Assembly (NCBI GenBank): GCA_003612405.1
Contig: RAYR01000008.1
Coordinates: 1 to 64,000 of the forward strand
DNA: 64,000 nucleotides
Source of the DNA: a bacterium 0.1xD8-71
GTDB lineage: Bacteria; Bacillota; Clostridia; Lachnospirales; Lachnospiraceae
Direction: 5' to 3'
Below, piece by piece: positions 55,049 to 63,676 of this stretch. The notes beneath the pieces were generated by a model. That model ran no database searches, had not been told where the DNA came from, and was given only the letters and a program-made list of their open reading frames with translations. Both the position numbers and the translations under genes were made by a program. The stretch's first letter is position 1, and each line of letters begins with the position of its first letter.

Positions 55049-55567
55049 TTATCTAAGGCTTCTTACTTCCGCAAAACTGATCTCCACGGGAGTCTCTCTG
55101 CCGAACAACTCTACATTGATGGTAGCCGTCTGTTTGTTGTAGTCAATCCTCTGTACAACACCCACCGTATCCTTCCAGACACCGGCAACCACCACAATGG
55201 TATCGCCTTCTGCGAAGTCAACGCTCACATTTTCCATCTTAATGCCAAGAGGCTTCATCTCCGCCTCTGTGAGCGGCACAGGTTTACTTCCCGGCCCCAC
55301 AAAGCCTGTCACACCTCTGGTATTTCTCACGACATACCATGTATCGTCATTCATGACCATATTGATCAGAACATAACCCGGAAACATCTTCTTCTGCACT
55401 GTCTTGCGGGCACCGTTCTTCATTTCCATAACATCCTGCATCGGCACCTTGACTTCCAGGATTTCCTCTTCCAGATGTCTGTTCTCAATTGTCTTCTCAA
55501 TATTGGCTTTTACTTTGTTCTCATACCCGGAATAAGTATGCACAACATACCAATTCGCTTCTGCCAT
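55049..55567 (-). CDS. nusG: Transcription termination/antitermination protein NusG
   Basis: The 172-residue protein (MAEANWYVVHTYSGYENKVK) has the NGN domain (KMFPGYVLINMVMNDDTWYVVRNT) and the KOW domain (DFAEGDTIVVVAGVWKDTVG). NusG couples RNA polymerase to Rho or to ribosomes. It lies 42 bases downstream of secE. Confidence 0.98.
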   Translation of the reverse strand: MAEANWYVVHTYSGYENKVKANIEKTIENRHLEEEILEVKVPMQDVMEMKNGARKTVQKKMFPGYVLINMVMNDDTWYVVRNTRGVTGFVGPGSKPVPLTEAEMKPLGIKMENVSVDFAEGDTIVVVAGVWKDTVGVVQRIDYNKQTATINVELFGRETPVEISFAEVRSLR

Positions 55568-55609
55568 ACCAATCCTCCATGCCTCTTATCAACCTGTTTG
55601 CGAAGCTTC

Positions 55610-55837
55610 CTAAAATGTGAATGTCGTAATAAACTCCACACCATACTGTAAACCGAAGTCCAGTATCGTAATAATCGCTCCTACTACCAAGGAAATAATA
55701 ACAACCGCCACGGATTGTTTCAAAAGGGCATCTTTATCAGGCCAGGTGATCTTCTTAAACTCAGCCTTCACACCGTCAAAAAATTTGACCGTTTTAGCTG
55801 TCTTGTCCAATTTTGCTGATTTCGCAGAATCTCCCAT
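55610..55837 (-). CDS. secE: Preprotein translocase subunit SecE
   Basis: The 75-residue protein has the SecE core FFDGVKAEFKKITWPDKDALLKQ followed by one transmembrane segment (AVVIISLVVGAIITILDFGL). Gram-positive SecE has a single membrane span. It sits between rpmG and nusG, the standard order. Confidence 0.95.
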   Translation of the reverse strand: MGDSAKSAKLDKTAKTVKFFDGVKAEFKKITWPDKDALLKQSVAVVIISLVVGAIITILDFGLQYGVEFITTFTF

Positions 55838-55872
55838 AGCTACTCTCCTTTCCCTTAAAAAACGACAGACGA

Positions 55873-56022
55873 TTACTTCGTCTCCTTATGCAGGGTATGT
55901 CTCTTGCAGAATCTGCAATACTTCTTGGTCTCCATCCTGTCCGGATGAGTCTTCTTGTCTTTCGTCGTATTGTAGTTACGCTGTTTACATTCTGTACATG
56001 CTAATGTGATCCTTGTGCGCAT
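55873..56022 (-). CDS. rpmG: 50S ribosomal protein L33
   Basis: Short 49-residue gene starting [20 protein letters not shown] and ending [17 protein letters not shown], with both CxxC zinc pairs. It is the first gene of the rpmG-secE-nusG unit. A strong promoter lies at 56127-56155. Confidence 0.95.
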   Translation of the reverse strand: MRTRITLACTECKQRNYNTTKDKKTHPDRMETKKYCRFCKRHTLHKETK

Positions 56023-56126
56023 CTTGTTACCTCCACGTGCATTTACTCTTCATTTACTCTGTGATGATTGGATAAATCCCATTTTTTAAGCATAAAAAAA
56101 AGACCTAAATCTTATCTCGCCCACAC

Positions 56127-56155
56127 AATATATCATATGAAAGGAACGAAGTCAA
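56127..56155 (-). promoter_or_regulatory. Promoter for rpmG-secE-nusG
   Basis: On the minus strand TTGACT (56155-56150), a 17-base spacer and TATATT (56132-56127) lie about 105 bases upstream of rpmG. Confidence 0.75.
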
Positions 56156-56545
56156 CCGCTTTTTCCATTTTTCCTGTAAACCTGTCCAAAATCATTTCTT
56201 AAAATTATATAAAATATTTGTCTTTTTCCTCTTCACAATTTACACTCCCCTTACGATATATATATAAATCGTATGTTTTATGCTTATTTAATATGTAACA
56301 GGATTTACGGCAAGTTTATATAAAAAAGTCTATAAAGACCCATAAACACTTGCATTTCTCCCCTATATGATGTTACAATAAAATTACAATTTATTGATAA
56401 TAGGATTATTGTCAGTATTCGTATCTCATACGTGAATATTATCATACAATATTATATAAGTAGAAATGCCCACGAAGATGCTTTGCAGGCAACGGACAGC
56501 CTAAGAAAACATCTGCGACGATTTCATGGAAGAAAGGAGGGGCTT
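56156..56545. other. Upstream region of the FliD-like gene
   Basis: About 390 AT-rich bases without a recognised gene. An open frame (from 56432) runs into the FliD-like gene but lacks a ribosome binding site and family similarity. I found no convincing sigma-A or flagellar sigma promoter and no riboswitch. Confidence 0.4.
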
Positions 56546-57859
56546 ATGTCTTATAATTCTGTTAGTAATTTAACAAATGTCTATAATTTCTATCTGACTA
56601 CCTATGCGCCGAAGTCTAGCACACCTTATGATTCCCATAAGAAGAGCGAGCTTCGCAGCGTGTATAATTCCATCGTCAAAATGAACAAGGAATCCCCTCT
56701 GTTTATTCTGGATACAAGTAAAGAATCCCAGCGTTTTGCTGTGGGCATGAAAGAAAATGCCAGAGAACTGCGCAATACGATTGCTTCACTGGGTGGTCTG
56801 GACGAAGAAGAACTCTTAAATAAAAAGGTTGCCTATTCCAGCAATGAGAATATCGCCACCGCCTCTTATATCGGTTCGTCCAAACCGGAAGACGACATGC
56901 CTTCCTATGATGTGGAAGTAAAGCGTCTGGCGTCCACACAGGTTAATATGGGACGTTTTCTTGCCGATGAAGAAGCCATCGCACTGACACCCGATACCTA
57001 CTCTTTCGATGTGAGTATAGATGATCTCAACTATGAATTTCAGTTCAGCATCAAAGCGACCGATACCAACCGGGATGTACAGGATCGTCTTTCCCGCCTG
57101 ATCAACAACGCAAACATCGGCATGACGGCACAGGTTATTACAGATAATAACGGTAATTCCAGTCTCCGGATGGAATCCAACGCCACCGGTTTAAAAGACA
57201 ATAAATATTATCAGTTCCATATATCCGACAAACGCACCAGCAAGGCTTCCGGTGCCGTTGATTATCTGGGACTTGATTATGTCGCTTCACCGCCCACCAA
57301 TGCAGCTTTTCTGGTAAACGGCGAAGAGATTACTTCCACCTCCAATCACTACACCATAGAACACCTGTATAACCTACAGTTTAAGGGTGTCAGCAGCGAG
57401 GAGGGGGAAACCGCTTCCATCGGACTTAAGACAGATGTGGAGTCGTTGACAGAAAATATCAATACTCTGGTAAGAGGCTACAATTCCTTTTTACAGGCTG
57501 TTTCCGAATACAGTGAGAACCAGCCCAAGAGCAACCGTCTGTTCAACGAAATGAGCAGTGTTGCCAGGGTCTACGCCAAGGGACTTACGCAGGCAGGATT
57601 AAATCTGAACTTGGACGGCACCCTGGAAGTGGACAGTGATGTCCTCCGACAGAAAGCCATGGGCGATGACGCAAGAGATGCCTTCTCTTCCATGAAGGGC
57701 TTCACCAATTCCATCCTCCGCAAATCTAACCAGGTAGCCTTAAATCCCATGAACTACGTCAACAACGTAATCGTGGCCTACAAGAATCCCGGTAAGAACT
57801 TTGCAAGTCCCTACATCACCAGCGCCTACAGCGGCATGATGTTCAACAGCTATTGTTAA
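56546..57859 (+). CDS. FliD-like flagellar cap/hook-associated protein
   Basis: The ATG at 56546 (MSYNSVSNLTNVYNFYLTTY) follows a perfect AAAGGAGGGG site and gives 437 residues. The N- and C-terminal regions are helical, with a central beta-rich part (YDVEVKRLASTQVNMGRFLAD, FLVNGEEITSTSNHYTIE, IGLKTDVESLTENINTLVRGYNSFLQAV) that matches the FliD_C domain. No other flagellar gene is in view. The protein is shorter than typical FliD and could be a homologue with another surface role. A terminator follows at once. Confidence 0.65.
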   Translation: MSYNSVSNLTNVYNFYLTTYAPKSSTPYDSHKKSELRSVYNSIVKMNKESPLFILDTSKESQRFAVGMKENARELRNTIASLGGLDEEELLNKKVAYSSNENIATASYIGSSKPEDDMPSYDVEVKRLASTQVNMGRFLADEEAIALTPDTYSFDVSIDDLNYEFQFSIKATDTNRDVQDRLSRLINNANIGMTAQVITDNNGNSSLRMESNATGLKDNKYYQFHISDKRTSKASGAVDYLGLDYVASPPTNAAFLVNGEEITSTSNHYTIEHLYNLQFKGVSSEEGETASIGLKTDVESLTENINTLVRGYNSFLQAVSEYSENQPKSNRLFNEMSSVARVYAKGLTQAGLNLNLDGTLEVDSDVLRQKAMGDDARDAFSSMKGFTNSILRKSNQVALNPMNYVNNVIVAYKNPGKNFASPYITSAYSGMMFNSYC

Positions 57860-57872
57860 TATTCCATATGCT

Positions 57873-57901
57873 AAAGGAGGCAGAATATATCTGCCTCCTT
57901 T
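57873..57901. terminator. Bidirectional terminator between convergent genes
   Basis: AAGGAGGCAGA and TCTGCCTCCTT flank a five-base loop, with TTTTA after it on the plus strand. It separates the FliD-like gene and the carboxyltransferase gene (minus). Confidence 0.85.
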
Positions 57902-57905
57902 TATA

Positions 57906-59522
57906 TTAGAGTGGTATATTTCCGTGCTTTTTCTTCGGCCCTTCCATCTGCTTATTCTTAAGTCCCCGCAGCGCCTTGATCAGCGCCTCTCTTGTCTCCT
58001 CCGGTTTGATCACCTCGTTGACATAGCCCCTGGCCGCAGCCACATAGGGATTTAAGAATCTGTCCTCATACTCTTTCTTGCACTGTGCCCGCATGGCTTC
58101 CGGATCCGCAGCCGCCTTGATCTTACGCTTGAAAGCAATATTCACGGCACCGTCCGCTCCCATCACCGCAATCTCCGCGATAGGCCAGGCATAGACAATA
58201 TCCGCTCCCATCTCCTTGGAATTCATGGCAATATAGGCGCCGCCGTAAGCCTTGCGCATAATCAGGGAAATCTTGGGTACTGTTGCCTCGGAATATGCAT
58301 ACAGAATCTTTGCGCCGTGACGGATAATGCCGTTATGTTCCTGGGCTGTGCCCGGCAGAAAGGCCGGCACATCAATCAAGGTGACAAGCGGTATGTTAAA
58401 ACAGTCACAGAACCTGATAAATCTGGCTATCTTATCGGAAGCATGGTAATCCAGGGATCCGCCCATGGAATTGGGCTGATTCGCCACAATACCCACAACC
58501 TTGCCCTCCATCCGGCACCAACCCACCACCGCATTGGTGGCAAATTCCTTCTGTACCTCAAAGAAGCTCCCTTCATCCACGATACAGTCAATCACTTCTT
58601 TCACATCATAGGCATGACGGGAATTATCCGGCACAATATCCATAATCTTGGCAGCTTTCGCCCGCATGGCGCTTCCCGCCTTGCCGCCCTCGCCTCTGCC
58701 AAAGACCTTGCCCACGCGGGGCAGGATGCTCTGTCTCTCTTTTGTATTGATTACAGGCGGCTTCTCCGTCCAGTTACTGGGCAGATAGGACAGGAGTTTA
58801 CGCACCCCCATCAGACACTCATTCTCCGTATCATAGGTAAAATGGGAAACCCCGCTCTTCTTCGCATGCACTTCCGCACCGCCAAGTTCCTCCACGGACA
58901 CTTCCTCGTTGATAACCGTCTTCACCACATTGGGCCCGGTGATAAACATCTTGGAGGTATCTTTTACCATAAAGATAAAGTCACAGATTGCAGGCGCATA
59001 GCAGGCACCGCCAGAACAGGGCCCCAGAATGACCGCAATCTGTGGGATAACGCCGGACGCTTTCGTATGACGCAGGAACATGCCGCTGTAACCGCTTAAG
59101 GAGGAAATACCCTCCTCAATCCTGGCCCCGCCGCTGTCATTGATACAGATTAAGGGTGCCTTCATCTCCATCGCCATATCCTGAATCCGACAGATTTTAA
59201 AAGAATGATACTCTCCCAGTGTGCCGCCGATCACCGTGAAATCCTCGCTGGCCACAAAAACCTGTCTTCCGTCAATCTCACCATATCCCGTCACCACGCC
59301 GTCTCCGGGCACTCTTCTTTTATCCAGATCAAAATCGTCAATGCGGGATTCCAGAAAGCCGTCCACTTCCACAAAAGTACCGGGATCCAACAGAATCTCA
59401 ATCCGCTCCCTGGCCGTCAGCTTGCCTGTCGCATGCTGTTTGTCAATCTTACCCTGTCCGCCGCCAAGCAGCGCTTTCTCTCTTCTGCCATCCAATTCCT
59501 TGATTGCTTCGTTCCAGTTCAT
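57906..59522 (-). CDS. Acyl-CoA carboxyltransferase (carboxylase beta-type subunit)
   Basis: The ATG at 59522 (MNWNEAIKELDGRREKALLG) follows GGAGGCATT, giving 538 residues. It has both crotonase-like halves: KLTARERIEILLDPGTFVEVD, FTVIGGTLGEYHSFKICRI, NDSGGARIEEGISSLSGYS and GPCSGGACYAPAICDFI in the first, and PAFLPGTAQEHNGIIRHGAK and MRKAYGGAYIAMNSKEM in the second. Such subunits transfer carboxyl between biotin and propionyl-, methylmalonyl- or acetyl-CoA. The biotin carrier and other subunits are not in the window, so the substrate and direction cannot be decided. A consensus promoter overlapping a palindrome lies upstream. Confidence 0.9.
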   Translation of the reverse strand: MNWNEAIKELDGRREKALLGGGQGKIDKQHATGKLTARERIEILLDPGTFVEVDGFLESRIDDFDLDKRRVPGDGVVTGYGEIDGRQVFVASEDFTVIGGTLGEYHSFKICRIQDMAMEMKAPLICINDSGGARIEEGISSLSGYSGMFLRHTKASGVIPQIAVILGPCSGGACYAPAICDFIFMVKDTSKMFITGPNVVKTVINEEVSVEELGGAEVHAKKSGVSHFTYDTENECLMGVRKLLSYLPSNWTEKPPVINTKERQSILPRVGKVFGRGEGGKAGSAMRAKAAKIMDIVPDNSRHAYDVKEVIDCIVDEGSFFEVQKEFATNAVVGWCRMEGKVVGIVANQPNSMGGSLDYHASDKIARFIRFCDCFNIPLVTLIDVPAFLPGTAQEHNGIIRHGAKILYAYSEATVPKISLIMRKAYGGAYIAMNSKEMGADIVYAWPIAEIAVMGADGAVNIAFKRKIKAAADPEAMRAQCKKEYEDRFLNPYVAAARGYVNEVIKPEETREALIKALRGLKNKQMEGPKKKHGNIPL

Positions 59523-59606
59523 AATGCCTCCATCTGATATCCTGATTATCATTTCACTTATATTATTTGAAACTCCAATACTTTGATACTCAAACTATCA
59601 AGTAGT

Positions 59607-59645
59607 ATTATAGGCAGAGTACCGCATCTTGTCAATACTCTGCCT
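59607..59645 (-). promoter_or_regulatory. Consensus promoter overlapped by a 10-bp inverted repeat
   Basis: On the minus strand TTGACA (59635-59630), 17 bases, TATAAT (59612-59607). Arms AGGCAGAGTA (59612-59621) and TACTCTGCCT (59636-59645) flank the -35 and cover the spacer. This is a likely repressor operator for the carboxyltransferase gene, 85 bases upstream of its start. The same structure might instead act as a glf terminator. Confidence 0.7.
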
Positions 59646-59674
59646 GCATTTGATTTACAAATAATTGCCGGCCG

Positions 59675-60814
59675 CTACGATAATTCTTCCCGCACAGCCG
59701 CCAGTGCTGTCCCGATCACTTTATCCATATCATAATACTTATACTGTCCCAGACGGCCGCCCAGAATAAGATGCGGTCTGGCCTTTGCCAGTTCCTGATA
59801 CTTCTCGAGCAGTACCGTGTTGGCCTCATCGTTAACCGGATAGTAGGGTTCCTCTCCCTCCTGCCAGATTGCGGGATACTCTCTGGTAATCACGGTATCC
59901 GGCTGGGTTCCAAATTCAAAATGCTTGTGTTCGATCACCCTGGTATAAGGAATCTCACGCTCCGTATAATTCACCACCGCATTACCCTGGTAATTGTCGC
60001 AGCCCACAAGTGTCTCTGTCTCAAACTTAAGGGATCGGTATTCCAGGTGACCCAGACAGAAATCAAAGTACTCATCCACCATGCCTGTATAAACCACCTT
60101 ATCATAGGTATTTCCTGCATGATCTGTCACACAGACATGTCCGTCCTCCTCCTGCTCCGTTGCAAACTCCTGATAGGAGATACCTGTCTTTACCTCGATT
60201 CCACGCAGCATATTCTCTACCATTATGGTATAGCCGCCAATCGGAATCCCCTGATACCGGTCATTGAAATAATTATTATCATAGGTGAAGCGAAGCGGCA
60301 GTCTCTTGATGATAAAGGCCGGAAGTTCTTTGCAGTCCCTGCCCCACTGCTTCTCTGTATACCCCTTCACCAGCTTCTCATAGACATCCTTACCAACCAG
60401 GGAAAGGGCCTGCTCTTCCAGATTGGACGGCTCCGTGATCCCCAGACCGGCAATCTGTTCCGCAATCTTTTCCCTTGCCTCGGCAGGCGTTATCACACCC
60501 CACATTTTGTTAAAGGTGTTCATGTTAAAAGGCAGATTATATAGTTCACCCTGATAGCGGGCCACCGGAGAATTAATATACTGATTAAATTCTGCATATT
60601 GGTTTGCATAATTCCATATCTCTCTGTCGGAAGTGTGGAAAATATGGGCTCCATACCGATGTACCTGGATTCCAGACACAGATTCTGTATAAACATTACC
60701 GGCGATATGCTCCCTTCTGTCGATAACGAGCACCCGCCGGCCATGTCGCTTCATTTCACAGGCAAACACGGAGCCGAAAAGCCCCGCGCCTACCACAAGA
60801 TAATCATACTTCAT
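59675..60814 (-). CDS. glf: UDP-galactopyranose mutase
   Basis: The ATG at 60814 (MKYDYLVVGAGLFGSVFACE) overlaps the TGA of the upstream gene (TGATG) and gives 379 residues. The FAD-binding GAGLFGS motif, HIAGNVYTE, HRYGAHIFHTSD, the PFNMNTFNKMWG loop, GYTEKQWG and RFTYDNNYF are the Glf signatures. The enzyme makes UDP-galactofuranose for cell-surface glycans. Neighbouring glycosyltransferase genes fit this. Confidence 0.97.
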   Translation of the reverse strand: MKYDYLVVGAGLFGSVFACEMKRHGRRVLVIDRREHIAGNVYTESVSGIQVHRYGAHIFHTSDREIWNYANQYAEFNQYINSPVARYQGELYNLPFNMNTFNKMWGVITPAEAREKIAEQIAGLGITEPSNLEEQALSLVGKDVYEKLVKGYTEKQWGRDCKELPAFIIKRLPLRFTYDNNYFNDRYQGIPIGGYTIMVENMLRGIEVKTGISYQEFATEQEEDGHVCVTDHAGNTYDKVVYTGMVDEYFDFCLGHLEYRSLKFETETLVGCDNYQGNAVVNYTEREIPYTRVIEHKHFEFGTQPDTVITREYPAIWQEGEEPYYPVNDEANTVLLEKYQELAKARPHLILGGRLGQYKYYDMDKVIGTALAAVREELS

Positions 60815-61158
60815 CAATTTTCCTCAACCGCTTTATACTTATCAAGCTGCGCATAATCTTCCATCAGTTCAAGTGCTTTCTTCCGTCCGGTCTTGTTCAG
60901 CTTCACATAATACTGGAACACACGGTTCTCCATGATCTTGCCGCCAAGCAGGCTCTTCTGGTTAAGCGGTGTGAAATCCACCGGGTTCAGATTCAGCCTG
61001 TCACACATTCTGATGACCGTGCCATAAGCCATACCCTCAATGCCTCTATCCAATGCCGTAACCAGCGTAGAGTATGGAATCTCCATCTCAATCGCAAACT
61101 GTCTTACACTCTTGTACTGATTTAATATTTCCGCCTTTAATATTTCTGCCTTTGTCAT
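60814..61158 (-). CDS. Small HTH regulator translationally coupled to glf
   Basis: The ATG at 61158 (MTKAEILKAEILNQYKSVRQ) follows AGGAGG, giving 114 residues; a longer open frame upstream is not preceded by a site. The HTH SVRQFAIEMEIPYSTLVTALDRGI and RMCDRLNLNPVDFTPL are XRE-like. The C-terminal part (YYVKLNKTGRKKALELMEDY) suggests a helical dimer segment. Its TGA overlaps the glf start, so the two genes are co-expressed. Confidence 0.8.
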   Translation of the reverse strand: MTKAEILKAEILNQYKSVRQFAIEMEIPYSTLVTALDRGIEGMAYGTVIRMCDRLNLNPVDFTPLNQKSLLGGKIMENRVFQYYVKLNKTGRKKALELMEDYAQLDKYKAVEEN

Positions 61159-61377
61159 AATATAAGACCTCCTCGTGCTATACTGATTGTCTGTGCAGGA
61201 AAAAATTTTCTCCTCCCCTTGTCTCCTATAGTGTATCATAGATTCCTGCAAAAAGGAACCACCAAAAACACGTTTTGAACGAAATATCGTCACCATTGTT
61301 GATTTTTACTATTTTTTTACCAGCGTTTTTGTTCAAAAAGTCTAGTACTTCCGTCCCGTTGCAAAGTAAATAACCGG

Positions 61378-61406
61378 TTGTCGAGTCACGGGGAAAATGC
61401 TAAAAT
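61378..61406 (+). promoter_or_regulatory. Promoter of the glycosyltransferase pair
   Basis: TTGTCG (61378-61383), 17 bases, TAAAAT (61401-61406), 60 bases upstream of the ATG at 61466, which has AAAGAGGTG before it. The 300-base divergent region between this gene and the HTH gene holds nothing else that I recognise. Confidence 0.6.
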
Positions 61407-61465
61407 ATAAGCAGGGAATTTTATTTCCCCAACTATATATTTCATAAAGATAAAGAGGTGTTTCT

Positions 61466-62521
61466 ATGTTACCCGTTTCCGTATGTATGATCGCCAAGAA
61501 CGAAGATAACCACATTGAAGAATGTCTGAAAAGACTAAGGCCCTGCCGGTTTGAAATCATCGTGGTGGATACAGGATCTGTGGATCGGACCGTGGAGGTA
61601 GCTCACAAATATGCCGATAAGGTATTCCACTTTGCCTGGTGTGACAACTTCAGTTCTGCCAGAAACTTCTCCATCCAACAGGCCACTAACGACTGGGTGC
61701 TGATCATAGACTGTGATGAATACCTGGAAAATGTAAATCTGGCCACCCTGGAGGAAGCGCTCTCCCATAACAATAATTCCGTGGGCATGATCATGCGCAA
61801 CAACCCCTATACCGTTCAAGGTTCCCGCTCTATCATGTCGGAACGTATCGGCAGACTCTTTAACAGGAAATACTGCCATTATGAAGGAAGCATCCATGAG
61901 CAGGTGCGTACCCTGGATGGTAAGGAACCGGAAACGTTCCAGATTCCACTGACATTCTACCATGAAGGATATGTGTCAGAATCCGATAAGCGGATGCGTG
62001 CTACCCGTAATCTGGAAATGCTTTTACATGATCTGGAACAGAAAGGCCCCAGCTCTTACATATACTTCCAGCTGGGACAAAATTACATTTCCTTAAACGA
62101 TATGGAAAAAGCGGCCCACTTCTATAAACTCGGCCTTGATTTGAACGCAGATCCCAACTCTGCATTTGTCCAGAGTATGGCAGAGACCTACGGCTATTGT
62201 CTGATGGATCTTGCCCGGTACGATCTTGCCATGTCCCTTAAGGATAAATATGAACAGTTCTCCCACCGGGCTGATTTTGTCTTCCTGATGGGAACCCTTT
62301 ATATGAAAAAAGGCAACTATGATAAGGCCATTGAAGAGTTCCAAAAGGCAACTACCCTGACCGCCTACTCCCGTACAGGTGTCAACAGTTACCGGGCCAA
62401 TTACCATATTGCCAGCATTTACGAGACCCTGAACAAACCAGAGGAGGCCATCCTCTACTACAAAAAATGCGGAGATTATGAACCGGCCAAAAGAAGGCTT
62501 AAGGAATTGTCAGCGACTTAG
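61466..62521 (+). CDS. Family 2 glycosyltransferase with TPR region (paralogue 1)
   Basis: The 351-residue protein starts MLPVSVCMIAKNEDNHIEEC. The GT-A domain spans residues 1-210 with VVDTGSVDRTVEVA and the metal-binding IDCDEYLEN. It is followed by tetratricopeptide-like helices (YIYFQLGQNYISLNDMEKAAHFYKLGL, FLMGTLYMKKGNYDKAIEEFQKA, YHIASIYETLNKPEEAILYYKKCGDYEPAKRRL). The combination is common in clostridial cell-surface glycan or protein-glycosylation genes. It is followed directly by a paralogue. Confidence 0.9.
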   Translation: MLPVSVCMIAKNEDNHIEECLKRLRPCRFEIIVVDTGSVDRTVEVAHKYADKVFHFAWCDNFSSARNFSIQQATNDWVLIIDCDEYLENVNLATLEEALSHNNNSVGMIMRNNPYTVQGSRSIMSERIGRLFNRKYCHYEGSIHEQVRTLDGKEPETFQIPLTFYHEGYVSESDKRMRATRNLEMLLHDLEQKGPSSYIYFQLGQNYISLNDMEKAAHFYKLGLDLNADPNSAFVQSMAETYGYCLMDLARYDLAMSLKDKYEQFSHRADFVFLMGTLYMKKGNYDKAIEEFQKATTLTAYSRTGVNSYRANYHIASIYETLNKPEEAILYYKKCGDYEPAKRRLKELSAT

Positions 62522-62532
62522 GAGGAATGACT

Positions 62533-63597
62533 TTGCTTCCCATATCCGTATGTATCATTTCCAAAAATGAAGAAGAGCATATCGAAGAGTGTTGTAAAAG
62601 ACTTTCCTCTTACGGTGTAGAGATTGTACTGACAGACACCGGCTCCACAGACCATACCGTGGAGATTGCGCAAAACTATACTGCGCAGGTCTTTCACTTT
62701 GACTGGTGTGACGATTTTGCCGCCGCCAAAAATTTCTGTATGGAAAAAGCCTCCCATGATTGGATACTTTTCATTGATTGTGATGAATATATAGAGGAGA
62801 TTGATACAGAGGCACTTCAACACTGTATGAACGATCATCCCGATGCTGCCGGACGGATTCTGATTCGCAACCGCTTTCAGCTGGATGGACAGACTGCCTG
62901 GGAACAGATACGGGTAAGCCGTTTCGCAAACCGGAAATATTTCCATTTTGCAGGTGCAATCCATGAACAGCTCGTGTACCGTTCTTCTTCCACTCTGCCC
63001 GCCTCCGTCAGAACCTACAATGCTCCTATCGCCATCCTGCATGTGGGCTATGACATTTCGGAAGAAAAGATGCAGGAAAAGTGCCTGCGCAACATCACCC
63101 TGTTAAATCAGGAACTTGAGAAACAAGGTCCGGATCCCTATCTCTACTATCAGCTGGGGCAAAGCTACCGGCGGTTGAAAGATTATGAGCAGGCCGCCGC
63201 GTGTTTTGATGCCGGGCTCGCCATGGATGTGGATCCGTCCTTAGATTATGTGCAGACCATGGTGGAATCCTACGGCTATACGCTCCTGGATCTGAAGCAA
63301 AATAAAGAAGCCCTGCACCTGCTCGGCGTCTATGACGAATTTGCCAAACGGGCAGACTTTGTGTTTCTGATGGGGCTTATCTATATGAACAACGGATTTC
63401 TGGACGCTGCCATAGGTGAATTTCAAAAGTCTGTCACCATGGAAGAGTTCTCCGTAGATGGCGTAAACAGTTATAAAGCATATTATAACATGGGTGTCAT
63501 ATATGAATGTAGTGGACATATTCCGGAAGCTGCCCGGGCGTATCGCAGCTGCGGAGACTACGAGCCGGCCCTGGCAAGGCTGAAGGAACTTTCATGA
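62533..63597 (+). CDS. Family 2 glycosyltransferase with TPR region (paralogue 2)
   Basis: I chose the TTG at 62533 (MLPISVCIISKNEEEHIEEC) because GGAGG is then seven bases away and the text aligns with paralogue 1 from its first residue. The ATG at 62527 would put GGAGG one base away. About 354 residues, same domain order: DTGSTDHTVEIA, LFIDCDEYIEEID, then TPRs (YLYYQLGQSYRRLKDYEQAAACFDAGL, FLMGLIYMNNGFLDAAIGEFQKS). About 50 percent identical by eye, so the pair arose by tandem duplication. Confidence 0.9.
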   Translation: MLPISVCIISKNEEEHIEECCKRLSSYGVEIVLTDTGSTDHTVEIAQNYTAQVFHFDWCDDFAAAKNFCMEKASHDWILFIDCDEYIEEIDTEALQHCMNDHPDAAGRILIRNRFQLDGQTAWEQIRVSRFANRKYFHFAGAIHEQLVYRSSSTLPASVRTYNAPIAILHVGYDISEEKMQEKCLRNITLLNQELEKQGPDPYLYYQLGQSYRRLKDYEQAAACFDAGLAMDVDPSLDYVQTMVESYGYTLLDLKQNKEALHLLGVYDEFAKRADFVFLMGLIYMNNGFLDAAIGEFQKSVTMEEFSVDGVNSYKAYYNMGVIYECSGHIPEAARAYRSCGDYEPALARLKELS

Positions 63598-63620
63598 AAA
63601 CTTACCAGAGAAAGTACGAA

Positions 63621-63647
63621 GAAAGGGTAAACATTGTTTACCCTTTC
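63621..63647. terminator. Bidirectional terminator
   Basis: Twelve-base arms GAAAGGGTAAAC and GTTTACCCTTTC with a three-base loop, ending in TTTC on either strand, between the glycosyltransferase pair and the glycogen phosphorylase gene. Confidence 0.85.
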
Positions 63648-63676
63648 TTTCATTCCCATGGTTGTCACACACATTC

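Noticed and set aside
56400..56545. Cyclic di-GMP riboswitch upstream of the FliD-like gene
   Set aside because: The stretch has GCAGGCAACGG-like text but lacks the conserved GEMM core, and no pairing pattern fits.
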